Origin: Riptortus pedestris
Lineage: Eukaryota > Arthropoda > Insecta > Hemiptera > Alydidae
Assembly (NCBI GenBank): GCA_019009955.1
Contig: CM032228.1
Location: forward strand, 259,280,001-259,344,000
Length of the DNA stretch: 64,000 nucleotides
Direction of reading: 5' to 3'
The position numbers and the translations under genes were made by a program. The notes under the pieces were generated by a model that had not been told where the DNA came from, made no database searches, and saw only the letters and a list, made by a program, of their open reading frames with translations. Below, one piece after another: positions 49,006-59,771 of the stretch (position 1 is the first letter of the stretch; every line of letters starts with the position of its first letter).

Positions 49006-50096
49006 ACCCGACCAACCAGGGATGAGAGGGCAACGGCTGCCAGATCTCCTAGCCCGATCAACAAGGGATGAAAGGGCAACGGCTGCCAGATCACCTAGCC
49101 CGATCAACAAGGGATGAGAGGGCAACGGCTGCCAGATCACCTAGCCCGATCAACAAGGTATGAGAGGGCAACGGCTGCCAGATCACACTAGCCCGATCAA
49201 CAATGGATGAGAGTTCAACGGATTCCAGATCACCTATCCCGATCAACAAGGGATGATAGGGCAACGGCTGCCAGATCACCTAGCCCGATCAACAAGGGAT
49301 GAGAGGGCAACGGGCTGCCAGATCACCTAGCCCGATCAACAAGGGATGAGAGGGCAACGGCTGCCAGATCACCTAGCCCGATCAACAAGGGATGAGAGGG
49401 CACGGCTGCCAGATCACCTAGCCCGATCAACAAGGGATGAGAGGGCAACGGCTGCCAGATCACCTAGCCCGATCAACAAGGGATGAGAGGGCAACGGCTG
49501 CCAGATCACCTAGCCCGATCAACAAGGGATGAGAGGGCAACGGCTGCCAGATCACCTAGCCCGATCAACAAGGGATGAGAGGGCAACGGCTGCCAGATCA
49601 CCTAGCCCGATCAACAAGGGATGAGAGGGCAACGGCTGCCAGATCACCTAGCCCGATCAACAAGGGATGAGAGGGCAACGGCTCCCAGATCACCTAGCCC
49701 GATCAACAAGGGATGAGAGGGCAACGGCTGCCAGATCACCTAGCCCGATCAACAAGGGATGAGAGGGCAACGGCTCCCAGATCACCTAGCCCGATCAACA
49801 AGGGATGAGAGGGCAACGGCTCCCAGATCACCTAGCCCGATCAACAAGGGATGAGAGGGCAACGGCTCCCAGATCACCTAGCCCGATCAACAAGGGATGA
49901 GAGGGCAACGGCTCCCAGATCACCTAGCCCGATCAACAAGGGATGAGAGGGCAACGGCTGCCAGATCACCTAGCCCGATCAACAAGGGATGAGAGGGCAA
50001 CGGCTGCCAGATGACCTAGCCCGATCAACAAGGGATGAGAGGGCAACGGGTCCCAGATCACCTAGCCCGATCAACAAAGGATGAGAGGGCAACGGA
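49006..50096. repeat. 46-bp tandem array, about 23.7 copies
   Basis: Direct repeats of a 46-bp unit containing GGATGAGAGGGCAACGGCTG and CCAGATCACCTAGCCCGATC. Variants GGCTGCC/GGCTCCC are grouped in the right half. The first copies are more diverged. Only about 15 bp of transitional sequence separates it from the 27-bp array. Confidence 0.95.
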
Positions 50097-50116
50097 CCAC
50101 TTAGCACGGAAACGGC

Positions 50117-53100
50117 AATTGTGCCCAGTCTGCATATACTTAGAATAGGACTAGCTCTATTGTGCCCAGTCTGCATAAACCTAGAATAGGACTAGGTCTA
50201 TAGCGCCCAGTCTGAATAGGACTAGCTCTATAGCGCCCAGTCTGGATAAACCTAGAATAGGACTAGCTCTATTGTGCCCAATCTGGATAAACCTAGAATA
50301 GGACTAGCTTTATTGTGCCCAATCTGGATAAACCTAGAAAAGGACTAGCTCTATTTCGACCAGTCTGCATATACTTAGAATAGGACTAGCTCTATTGCGC
50401 CCAGTCTGCATATACTTAGAATAGTACTAGCTCAATTGTGCCCAGTCTGCATAAACCTAGAATAGGACTATCTCTATTCTGCCCAGTCTGCATATACTTA
50501 GAATAGGACTAGCTCTATTGCGCCCAGTCTGCATATACTTAGAATAGGACTAGCTCAATTGTGCCCAGTCTGGATAAACCTAGAATAGGACTAGCTCTAT
50601 TGCGCCCAGTCTGCATATACTTAGAATAGGACTAGCTCAATTGTGCCCAGTCTGCATAAACCTAGAAAAGGACTAGCTCTATTTCGACCAGTCTGCATAA
50701 ACCTAGAATAGGACTAGCTCTATTGCGCCCAGTCTGCATATACTTAGAATAGGACTAGCTCTATTGTGCCCAGTCTGCATAAACCTAGAATAGGACTAGC
50801 TCTATTGCATCCAGTCTGCATATACTTAGAATAGGACTAGCTCTATTGTGCCCAGTCTGCATATACTTAGAATAGGACTAGCTCTATTGTGCCCAGTCTG
50901 CATATACTTAGAATAGGACTAGCTCTATTGCGCCCAGTCTGCATATACTTAGAATAGGACTAGCTCTATTGTGCCCAGTCTGCATAAACCTAGAATAGGA
51001 CTAGCTCTATTGCGACCAGTCTGCATAAACCTAGAATAGGACTAGCTCTATTGCATCCAGTCTGCATATACTTAGAATAGGACTAGCTCTATTGTGCCCA
51101 GTCTGCATAAACCTAGAATAGGACTAGCTCTATTGCGCCCAGTCTGCATATACTTAGAATAGGACTAGCTCTATGGCGACCAGTCTGCATAAACCTAGAA
51201 TAGGACTAGCTCTATTGCGCCCAGTCTGCATATACTTAGAATAGGACTAGCTCTATTGCGCCCAGTCTGCATATACTTAGAATAGGACTAGCTCAATTGT
51301 GCCTAGTCTGCATATACTTAGAACAGGACTAGCTGAATTGTGCCCAGTCTGCATATACTTAGAATAGGACTAGCTCTATTGTGCCCAGTCTGCATATACT
51401 TAGAATAGGACTAGCTCTATTGTGCCCAGTCTGCATATACTTAGAATAGGTCTAGCTCTATTGCGCCCAGTCTGCATATACTTAGAATAGGACTAGCTCA
51501 ATTGTGCCCAGCCTGCATATACTTAGAATAGGACTAGCTCTATTGTGTCCAGTCTGCATATACTTAGAATAGGACTAGCTGAATTGTGCCCAGTCTGCAT
51601 AAACCTAGAATTGGACTAGCTCTATTGCGCCCAGCCTTGATAAACCTAGAATAGGACTAGCTCTATTGTGCCCAGTCTGCATAAACCTAGAATAGGACTA
51701 GCTCTATTGTGCCCAGTCTGGATAAACCTAGAATAGGACTAGCACTATTGTGCCCAGTCTGGATAAACCTAGAATAGGACTAGATCTATTGTGCCCAGTC
51801 TGGATAAACCTAGAATAGGACTAGCTCAATTGTGCCCAGTCTGGATAAACCTAGAATAGGACTAGCTCTATAGCGCCCAGTCTGGATAAACCTAGAATAG
51901 GACTAGCTCTATTGTGCCCAATCTGGATAAACCTAGAATAGGACTAGCTTTATTGTGCCTAGTCTGCATATACTTAGAACAGGACTAGCTGAATTGTGCC
52001 AAGTCTGGATAAACCTAGAACAGGACTAGCTGAATTGTGCCAAGTCTGGATAAACCTAGAATAGGACTAGCTCTATTGTGCCCAGTCTGGATAAACCTAG
52101 AATAGGACTAGATCTATTGTGCCCAGTCTGGATAAACCTAGAATAGGACTTGCTCAATTGTGCCCAGTCTGGATAAACCTAGAATAGGACTAGCTCTATT
52201 GTGCCCAGTCTGGATAAACCTAGAATAGGACTAGCTCTATTGTGCCCAGTCTGGATAAACCTAGAATAGGACTAGCTCTATTGTGCCCAGTCTGGATAAA
52301 CCTAGAATAGGACTAGCTCTATTGTGCCCAGTCTGGATAAACCTAGAATAGGACTAGCTCTATTGTGCCCAGTCTGCATATACTTAGAATAGGACTAGCT
52401 CTATTGTGCCCAGTCTGGATAAACCTAGAATAGGACTAGCTCTATTGTGCCCAGTCTGCATATACTTAGAATAGGACTAGCTCTATTGTGCCCAGTCTGC
52501 ATAAACCTAGAATAGGACTAGCTCTATTGTGCCCAGTCTGGATAAACCTAGAATAGGACTAGCTCTATTGTGCCCAGTCTGCATAAACCTAGAATAGGAC
52601 TAGCTCTATTGTGCCCAGTCTGCATAAACCTAGAATAGGACTAACTCTATTGCGACCAGTCTGCATAAACCTAGAATAGGACTAGCTCTATTGCATCCAG
52701 TCTGCATATACTTAGAATAGGACTAGCTCTATTGTGCCCAGTCTGCATATACTTAGAATAGGACTAGCTCTATTGTGCCCAGTCTGCATAAACCTAGAAT
52801 AGGACTAGCTCTATTGCGCCCAGTCTGCATATACTTAGAATAGGACTAGCTCTATTGTGCCCAGTCTGCATAAACCTAGAATAGGACTAACTCTATTGCG
52901 ACCAGTCTGCATAAACCTAGAATAGGACTAGCTCTATTGCATCCAGTCTGCATATACTTAGAATAGGACTAGCTCTATTGTGCCCAGTCTGCATAAACCT
53001 AGAATAGGACTAGCTCTATTGTGCCCAGTCTGCATATACTTAGAATAGGACTAGCTCTATTGCGCCCAGTCTGCATATACTTAGAATAGGACTAGCTCAA

Positions 53101-55214
53101 TTGTGCCCAGTCTGCATAAACCTAGAATAGGACTAGCTCTATGGCGACCAGTCTGTATATACTTAGAATAGGACTAGCTCTATAGCGCCCAGCCTGCATA
53201 TACTTAGAATAGGACTAGCTCTATTGTGTCCAGTCTGCATATACTTAGAATAGGACTAGCTGAATTGTGCCCAGTCTGCATAAACCTAGAATTGGACTAG
53301 CTCTATTGCGCCCAGTCTGGATAAACCTAGAATAGGACTAGCTCTATTGTGCCCAGTCTGCATAAACCTAGAATAGGACTAGCTCTATTGTGCCCAGTCT
53401 GCATAAACCTAGAATAGGACTAGCTCTATAGCGCCCAGTCTGGATAAACCTAGAATAGGACTAGCTCTATTGTGCCCAATCTGGATAAACCTAGAATAGG
53501 ACTAGCTTTATTGTGCCTAGTCTGCATATACTTAGAACAGGACTAGCTGAATTGTGCCAAGTCTGGATAAACCTAGAATAGGACTAGCTCTATTGTGCCC
53601 AGTCTGGATAAACCTAGAATAGGACTAGATCTATTGTGCCCAGTCTGGATAAACCTAGAATAGGACTAGCTCAATTGTGCCCAGTCTGGATAAACCTAGA
53701 ATAGGACTAGCTCTATTGTGCCCAGTCTGGATAAACCTAGAATAGGACTAGCTCTATTGTGCCCAGTCTGCATAAACCTAGAATAGGACTAGCTCTATTG
53801 TGCCCAGTCTGGATAAACCTAGAATAGGACTAGCTCTATTGTGCCCAGTCTGCATAAACCTAGAATAGGACTAGCTCTATTGTGCCCAGTCTGCATAAAC
53901 CTAGAATTGGACTAGCTCTATTGTGCCCAGTCTGCATAAACCTAGAATAGGACTAGCTCTATTGTGCCCAGTCTGCATAAACCTAGAATAGGACTAGCTC
54001 TATTGCGCCCTGTCTGCATATACTTAGAATAGGACTAGCTCTATTGCGCCCAGTCTGCATATACTTAGAATAGGACTAGCTCTATGGCGACCAGTCTGCA
54101 TAAACCTAGAATAGGACTAGCTCTATTGCGCCCAGTCTGCATATACTTAGAATAGGACTAGCTCTATTGTGCCCAGTCTGGATAAACCTAGAATAGGACT
54201 AGCTCTATTGTGCCCAGTCTGCATATACTTAGAATAGGACTAGCTCAATTGTGCCCAGTCTGCATATACTTAGAACAGGACTAGCTGAATTGTGCCCAGT
54301 CTGCATAAACCTAGAATAGGACTAGCTCTATTGTGCCCAGTCTGGATAAACCTAGAATAGGACTAGCACTATTGTGCCCAGTCTGGATAAACCTAGAATA
54401 GGACTAGATCTATTGTGCCCAGTCTGGATAAACCTAGAATAGGACTAGATCTATTGTGCCCAGTCTGGATAAACCTAGAATAGGACTAGATCTATTGTGC
54501 CCAGTCTGGATAAACCTAGAATAGGACTAGATCTATTGTGCCCAGTCTGGATAAACCTAGAATAGGACTAGCTCTATTGTGCCCAATCTGGATAAACCTA
54601 GAATAGGACTAGCTTTATTGTGCCTAGTCTGCATATACTTAGAACAGGACTAGCTCTATTGTGCCCAATCTGGATAAACCTAGAATAGGACTAGCTTTAT
54701 TGTGCCTAGTCTGCATATACTTAGAACAGGACTAGCTGAATTGTGCCAAGTCTGGATAAACCTAGAATAGGACTAGCTCTATTGTGCCCAGTCTGGATAA
54801 ACCTAGAATAGGACTAGCTCTATTGTGCCCAGTCTGGATAAACCTAGAATAGGACTAGCTCTATTGTGCCCAGTCTGCATAAACCTAGAATAGGACTAGC
54901 TCTATAGCGCCCAGTCTGGATAAACCTAGAATAGGACTAGCTCTATTGTGCCCAATCTGGATAAACCTAGAATAGGACTAGCTTTATTGTGCCCAATCTG
55001 GATAAACCTAGAATAGGACTAGCTTTATTGTGCCTAGTCTGGATAAACCTAGAATAGGACTAGCTCTATTGTGCCTAGTCTGGATAAACCTAGAATAGGA
55101 CTAGCTCTCTTGTGCCCAGTCTGGATAAACCTAGAATAGGACTAGATCTATTGTGCCCAGTCTGGATAAACCTAGAATAGGACTAGCTTTGTTGTGCCTA
55201 GTCTGCATATACTT
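50117..55214. repeat. 41-bp tandem array, about 124 copies
   Basis: Direct repeats of a 41-bp unit containing TTGTGCCCAGTCTGCATATA and CTTAGAATAGGACTAGCTCT. Three linked variants exist: GCATATACTTAG, GCATAAACCTAG and GGATAAACCTAG. The first is common to about 51.6 kb, and the third is common from there to the right end. A marked pair of neighbours (CTAACTCTATTGCGACC then TTGCATCC) recurs at 52641 and 52887, exactly six units apart. The array ends about 200 bp before the cuticular gene TATA box. Confidence 0.97.
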
Positions 55215-55415
55215 GTAAGAGCATAAATCTAAAATTAGTTGGTTATAGTTTGGATAGGTTTAGTTTTGGCACATTTCCGTATTGTCCAAGGAGCTATTAT
55301 TGAAGTAGATGGTGTTGCATTCGGTGGTAGAGCTGGGACAAAGTAAATTGTTAGGATATTTGGATAAATAAAACAAGTCTCCCAAATGGCGGGAGTAGCC
55401 AAGGCCAGCACTGCC
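55215..55415 (+). promoter_or_regulatory. Upstream region of the cuticular protein gene
   Basis: About 200 bp of unique sequence is all that separates the 41-bp array from the TATA box. Any further promoter elements must lie here or beyond the arrays. No specific site recognised. Confidence 0.35.
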
Positions 55416-55422
55416 TATATAA
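55416..55422 (+). promoter_or_regulatory. TATA box of the cuticular protein gene
   Basis: TATATAA in the context GCCTATATAACCTCC, 51 bp before the ATG. A start site about 30 bp downstream would fall near 55443-55448 (AGCAGACAATCC), giving a 5' UTR of about 20 bp. Short leaders of this kind are usual in insect cuticular genes. Confidence 0.65.
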
Positions 55423-55466
55423 CCTCCAGCACTCGCTCTAGCAGACAATCCACCCTCACCATCGAC

Positions 55467-55478
55467 ATGAAGCTCTTT
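55467..55478 (+). CDS. Secreted cuticular protein, first coding exon (MKLF)
   Basis: ATG AAG CTC TTT followed by a consensus donor GTAAGT at 55479. A 12-nt first coding exon encoding the first residues of the signal peptide, with a phase 0 intron, is the classical architecture of insect cuticular protein genes. The partner exon is at 59169, whose hydrophobic start completes the signal peptide. The TATA box 51 bp upstream supports this ATG. Confidence 0.8.
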
Positions 55479-56000
55479 GTAAGTAGAACACTACAATTAT
55501 TTATATATGTATATATACTCGTATGTATCCTATAGAAACCTTAGTTAGTCTCAAATATTGTAGTTGTTAAACTCGGCTTTTGTTTTCCATAAATGTTTAT
55601 ATCATATGTGAATATGGTTTGGGGACGAAATCATGTCAACATATCTTGATGAATAAATGACAATTGTTTGCTAATGCAGGCTCTCTTTACTCCTATAAAT
55701 ATAATTGTGGCAATAAAAAGCATAGTTATGTTTGGCCTATTTATTAGTAAGAACCATAGTAATGTCTTAGCGAGGGAAATATTGTGACCGAATAATTGCT
55801 GAATGTTCTACCTTCATAAATTAACATGGAACAAGTTGAAGTGCAAGTTCAATTTTCTAAGAAAATTAGAATGTTTTAGATTGTTATACAGCAAAAACAT
55901 ATTTAATAAAAGTTGATCTGATTGAAAATCTAAGCAATTTTGTAATTTACATTAAAACAGAAAATGAAATATTACGCTCATTCGTTGCTGACCTAACATT
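55479..56000. other. Cuticular gene intron, AT-rich part
   Basis: Begins with the GTAAGT donor. AT-rich, no recognisable element. Confidence 0.5.
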
Positions 56001-56420
56001 CAACCCCCTTGCCTCACTCCTCTCCGTTCCTATGAATGTTAAGATATGTTAGGTAGTCTAGATACCAACTAGAAAGAGTTGGTACTAACCCAGATAGTTT
56101 CGTTCGCTCATTTGTGCCCTCTAAAATTGTTGACCCCCTTCTCTAGTATTTAGTGTATATATTGCAAATACTTAGCTATACGGCTAAAAGTGAATATAGT
56201 AAACGTAGCTTAAATTTCAAAATAAACCACTCCTTTTATGCGAACGAAAAAACAATAGAACACAAAACACGGTAATTTTTCATTTCTGGCCTCCCTTACA
56301 ATCCCATTTTGGATGATATTTAAGAATATCAGTATAACCTTAAGTCTAAGCTGGGTTTCTGGTAACACCTAACCAATTTTTACCTAATTCGGTTCAGTCG
56401 TGAAAAGAACGGCGGTTCAA
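56000..56420 (+). mobile_element. Old diverged family 2 fragment in cuticular gene intron
   Basis: Words shared with family 2 include GTTCCTATGAATGTTA, GTCTAAGCTGGGTT, CCTAATTCGGTTCAGTCGTG and AAAATTGTTGACCCC. Strongly diverged, no (TA)n edges. Confidence 0.5.
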
Positions 56421-56564
56421 AGTTGTGCTTATCGTTCCCAACGAATAAACCTTTATTAACTAGTTATTACGACTAAATATCTCGGAGGTTTGCTATTAAA
56501 ATCTGGAAAAACAGCAATTTTCTTTTAATCATTTTTTGATACTTACACATTTCCAAAATTGCAT

Positions 56565-56809
56565 TTCTTATTAAAATTAAATATTACGTATGCTGTGGAC
56601 GTCTTTCTGAAACAAAACCGTTTCACTCTTGATAATATGAAGCAGTTGATAGGCGCTCACAGTTGGCTGTCAAGCAGCACACAAGATTGTCAAATGCCAT
56701 AGGAAACTTGCCTCTACCTCCAACTGAGCAAGCTTCATCAATACTTGTAGAAACATCCTACACAACAATTTCACAAAGGGCCATTCCGAGTACCTCATCT
56801 AGAAATTAG
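56565..56809 (+). pseudogene. Protein-like remnant of unknown origin in cuticular gene intron
   Basis: One frame reads AVDVFLKQNRFTLDNMK near 56591-56641. The next frame is open from 56636 to the TAG at 56807-56809 and contains RRSQLAVKQHTRLSNAIGN and LPLPPTEQ. The composition is protein-like and the two pieces join naturally with one frameshift, but I do not recognise the family. It may be a retrotransposed or transposon-carried exon. No function is assigned. Confidence 0.35.
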
Positions 56810-57105
56810 TTAATTCTTGTGATTTAAATGTTTTATATTATTGAAAGACAAAAGGTTTCAAATTTGGATGGATATAGGCCATATAATGAATCTCAACCGA
56901 AAATAAACGCACACTATTTGGAATTGTACCAGCTGTCACTAAACCCACTTTCCTTGTTTGTTGCCCTTCCGGAGCTACCACAGGACATATTTACCACCAG
57001 TCAAATACATGTTGACTATCCTAGTTGAAACTGATAGTTTCTATAATGTTAGTAGGAACCTGAATCACCATTCGACTAAAATCCCATATTTAATGTCTCT
57101 AAACA

Positions 57106-57546
57106 AAAAAAGTCCGTCACACAGGGGCTGCGTAAACTAAGCAGATTTCGCACGTGAAATTATACAATAGAGAAATCTCCATACGAGAGCCGAAAGATAT
57201 GGCAACGGGCAGAACAAGCTCTTGGCGGGAAACTCACTCGTCCCCTATCGGCCCATATTAAATAAAAATGCAAATATCTCGGTTAATATTCAAGATAGAG
57301 AATAAATGTATAGAACGATATTTATAGTAAATGTAATTTACAATAAGATTGGTTCTTTACAAGTTTTTTATCCGACGTATGGTAACGGAGATATATCGAA
57401 TTTTCGAAAATCCCTCCTCTAAACCCCCTCCCCCTCCCACTGGTCCGATTTCAGCCGTTAACGAACTTAATCTGTCTTTTTACATAAAACGTTTAAATAT
57501 CGAGTTTGGTAACGATAAAACAAAAATTGCGGCCGCTTGTTAACAG

Positions 57547-57553
<7 letters not shown>
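57106..57553 (-). mobile_element. Family 1 fragment, minus orientation, in cuticular gene intron
   Basis: Reverse complement of the family 1 right end and core: AAGTCCGTCACACAGGGGCT and CTGCGTAAACTAAGCAGATT at the left, and GTTTGGTAACGATAAAACAA to TTAACAGACAAAT at the right. Ends in a (TA)n tract (57553-57590). Confidence 0.65.
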
Positions 57554-57590
<37 letters not shown>

Positions 57591-57592
<2 letters not shown>

Positions 57593-58838
57593 TAGCTCAG
57601 ATACCCGGCTTCGCTCGGGAATTCATTTAGGCTGAATGGTGATAGTATTTTTTTGGCAAGGCTTTACTTTACACAATGTTTTGACATTTACCCGTCCCAG
57701 TGTTTAGAGTAAATACCCGTCGTTTCTTTGGATTTGTTAATAATACAATTATTTTTTTTATGTAAGACTTCACTGTCCTCCCGTCATATTTCCCGCTTCC
57801 TGTGCTTTATGCATAGATTTGAATTAGTAGTTTTTAACGTATAACTCATTTATACTGAGGTATTCGACGAAAGTGTATATAACAAAAGTTACGCCAAATA
57901 ACAAAATAAACAACTTTTGTTATAGGCGTAATTGCCGAAACCCCAATAGAAAACGAAATATCACTACTTTTAATTTCAGGTCTTCCTTATAACCCCCACT
58001 CCTGCACCTCCCTAGAAATCTTAGTATGGCTTGTTATAATTAAAGCGTTATGCAATACATATACCGAGTTTTATTTATTTCGGTTGGGTCTTTTGCCCCA
58101 AATAAAGTTGTTCACTTCCGCTCCAGGTTTTAGCGTATATCTCGTTTATAATTCGGTATACGAAAAAAGTGTATATAACAAAAATTACTCTAAATAACTA
58201 AATAAACAACTTTTGTTATGTTCATATCTGCCGAAAAACCAATAGAAAAAAGGATATCGCTATTTTTAATTTCTGCCTTCCCTTATAACCCCCACTCCTG
58301 CCCGTCCCTACAAATGTTGGTATGGCTTGTTATAATTAAAGCGTTAGTGCTAATACATATACCGAGTTTTATTTATTTCGGTTGGGTCTTTTGCCCCAAA
58401 TAAAGTTGTTCACTTCCGCTACAGGTTTTAGCGTATATCTCGTTTATAATTCGGTATACGAAAAAAGTGTATATAACAGAGTTACTCTAAATAACAAAAT
58501 AAACAACTATTGATATGTTCATATTTGCCGAAAAACGAATAGGAAACGAAATATCGCTATTTTTAATTTCAGGCTTCCCTTATAACCCCCACTCCTGTTC
58601 GCCTCAAAGGATATTAATATAGCCTAAAGTCTAAGTTGGGTTAGTAGTAATATACATACCAAGTTTCATAAAATTCGGTTCAGCCGTTTATGCGTGAAAA
58701 GGTAACAAACAAACAAACAAACAAACAAACATACACGAAAGAAACAAAATGCAGTTATGGTGTCTATGACATGTGAAACGAAAAGTTATCGTGAAATTTC
58801 GCGAAAAAAATCAATGTACAGACAGAGGTTACAATTTT
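57591..58838 (+). mobile_element. Family 2 repeat, complete copy in cuticular gene intron
   Basis: ACTAGCTCAGATACCCGGCT at the left end directly after (TA)n. The recurring CTTATAACCCCCACTCCTG block is near 57985, 58280 and 58580. The right end TTCGGTTCAGCCGTTTATGC, (CAAA)n and TGTACAGACAGAGGTTAC is followed by TA-rich sequence. Same structure as 36779-38087 with moderate divergence. No coding capacity. Confidence 0.65.
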
Positions 58839-58873
58839 ATATATATATAGATATACATATATATATATATGTA

Positions 58874-59001
58874 TATCATTTTGAACGGACCTCATTTTCG
58901 TCATCTCCTGGGTAGGATCGATGGACAATTGAAGATAATTTTCTAAAATCGCGTCAAAAGTACGACCTCAATAGCTAATTTACCTTAAGGGAAATCTGCT
59001 A
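58874..59001 (-). mobile_element. Family 1 left-end fragment, minus orientation
   Basis: Reverse complement of the family 1 left end: GAACGGACCTCATTTTCGTC, GGGTAGGATCGATGGACA and the palindromic end CTTAAGGGAAATCTGCT. It starts at a TA-rich microsatellite and lies 167 bp upstream of the second cuticular exon. Confidence 0.65.
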
Positions 59002-59168
59002 AAAAGATATTTGTTTGAAATCATTTAGTGTCTTCCTCTTCAATGGATAAAGAGTGTTTGAATAAGCTAAGGGCTACAGGCGAGGAGGTACTAACTGCGC
59101 CGACTATTAGGGAAAGCAGATATTACTCTATGAATAGTTGCGTGTGAAGATTGGTGTTGTGTTTGCAG

Positions 59169-59522
59169 GTTGTCCTGTTGGCAGTTGTAGCCAGTTCATC
59201 AGGTTCGCTGCTAGGAGCTGCACCACTCGTCCCGAGGGTCGAGCTAGCACCAACCCAACTGAATGTAGTCAAACAGGCCATTACTGTACAACAACCTGTC
59301 AGCGTACCAAGGAGTGTTCCATATCCAGTAAGAGCAGTCGCCTACACCGCTCCAGCCATCGCTTCTCCAGTAATACACGCAGGCCCAGCTTACAGCTATG
59401 CTCATGGAGTCCCTGCCATCTCGGCTTATGCACAAGGTGTTCCAGTCATCTCTCCATATAGTGCTGGAATACCAATCGCACACCATGGTCTTTCTGCTCC
59501 AGCCATCGCTCTCAACCATTAA
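59169..59522 (+). CDS. Secreted low-complexity cuticular protein, second coding exon
   Basis: The acceptor TTTGCAG ends at 59168. Joined in phase 0 to MKLF it gives a 121-residue protein. Residues 1-17 or so (MKLFVVLLAVVASSSG and on) form a typical signal peptide. The mature part is rich in Ala, Pro, Val, Ser and Tyr, with approximate repeats (PAIASPVIHAGPAYSYAHG; VPAISAYAQGVPVISPYSAG) and ends SAPAIALNH before TAA. There is no chitin-binding Rebers-Riddiford domain, so it fits the low-complexity cuticular proteins (CPLCA/CPLCP-like) found in arthropod exoskeleton. AATAAA signals follow at 59540 and 59550. I would call the class with fair confidence but not an orthologue. Confidence 0.85.
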   Translation, partial: VVLLAVVASSSGSLLGAAPLVPRVELAPTQLNVVKQAITVQQPVSVPRSVPYPVRAVAYTAPAIASPVIHAGPAYSYAHGVPAISAYAQGVPVISPYSAGIPIAHHGLSAPAIALNH

Positions 59523-59539
59523 AAATAGCCATGAATGTA

Positions 59540-59555
59540 AATAAACAATAATAAA
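59540..59555 (+). terminator. Polyadenylation signals of the cuticular protein gene
   Basis: Two AATAAA hexamers (59540-59545 and 59550-59555), 18 and 28 bp after the TAA stop. The 3' UTR is therefore short. Confidence 0.7.
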
Positions 59556-59771
59556 TAATTTATTGCTTACATGTGAAATTATTATTACTCTTTCTTAACA
59601 AAAAATTTACTTATTTTTTCTATTTAAGAAGCAGTTCAAAAAAAAGGGTAAGTTATAGAGACCTATTAGAAATTGAATGTGTACACCACGCCATAATTAG
59701 AATGATGAAAGAGTGCTACTTAGATAATGCGAATAATATTATGGCTAGGAAGAACATGAAATAGGGAAAAA
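59556..59771. other. Spacer between cuticular gene and 74-bp array
   Basis: AT-rich. A short open frame here shows no recognisable feature. Confidence 0.4.

Noticed and set aside
47151..49033. Proline-rich and Cys-rich proteins (SSTQHNTVA and CTRCDCVML repeats)
   Set aside because: They are translations of the poly-C and 27-bp arrays, open on both strands, with no flanking coding sequence. The Cys-rich pattern is not a metallothionein-like gene.
43189..55214. Centromere
   Set aside because: Centromeric satellites usually form one long family. Five short different arrays next to an apparently intact gene do not support this, and no other evidence is available in the sequence.
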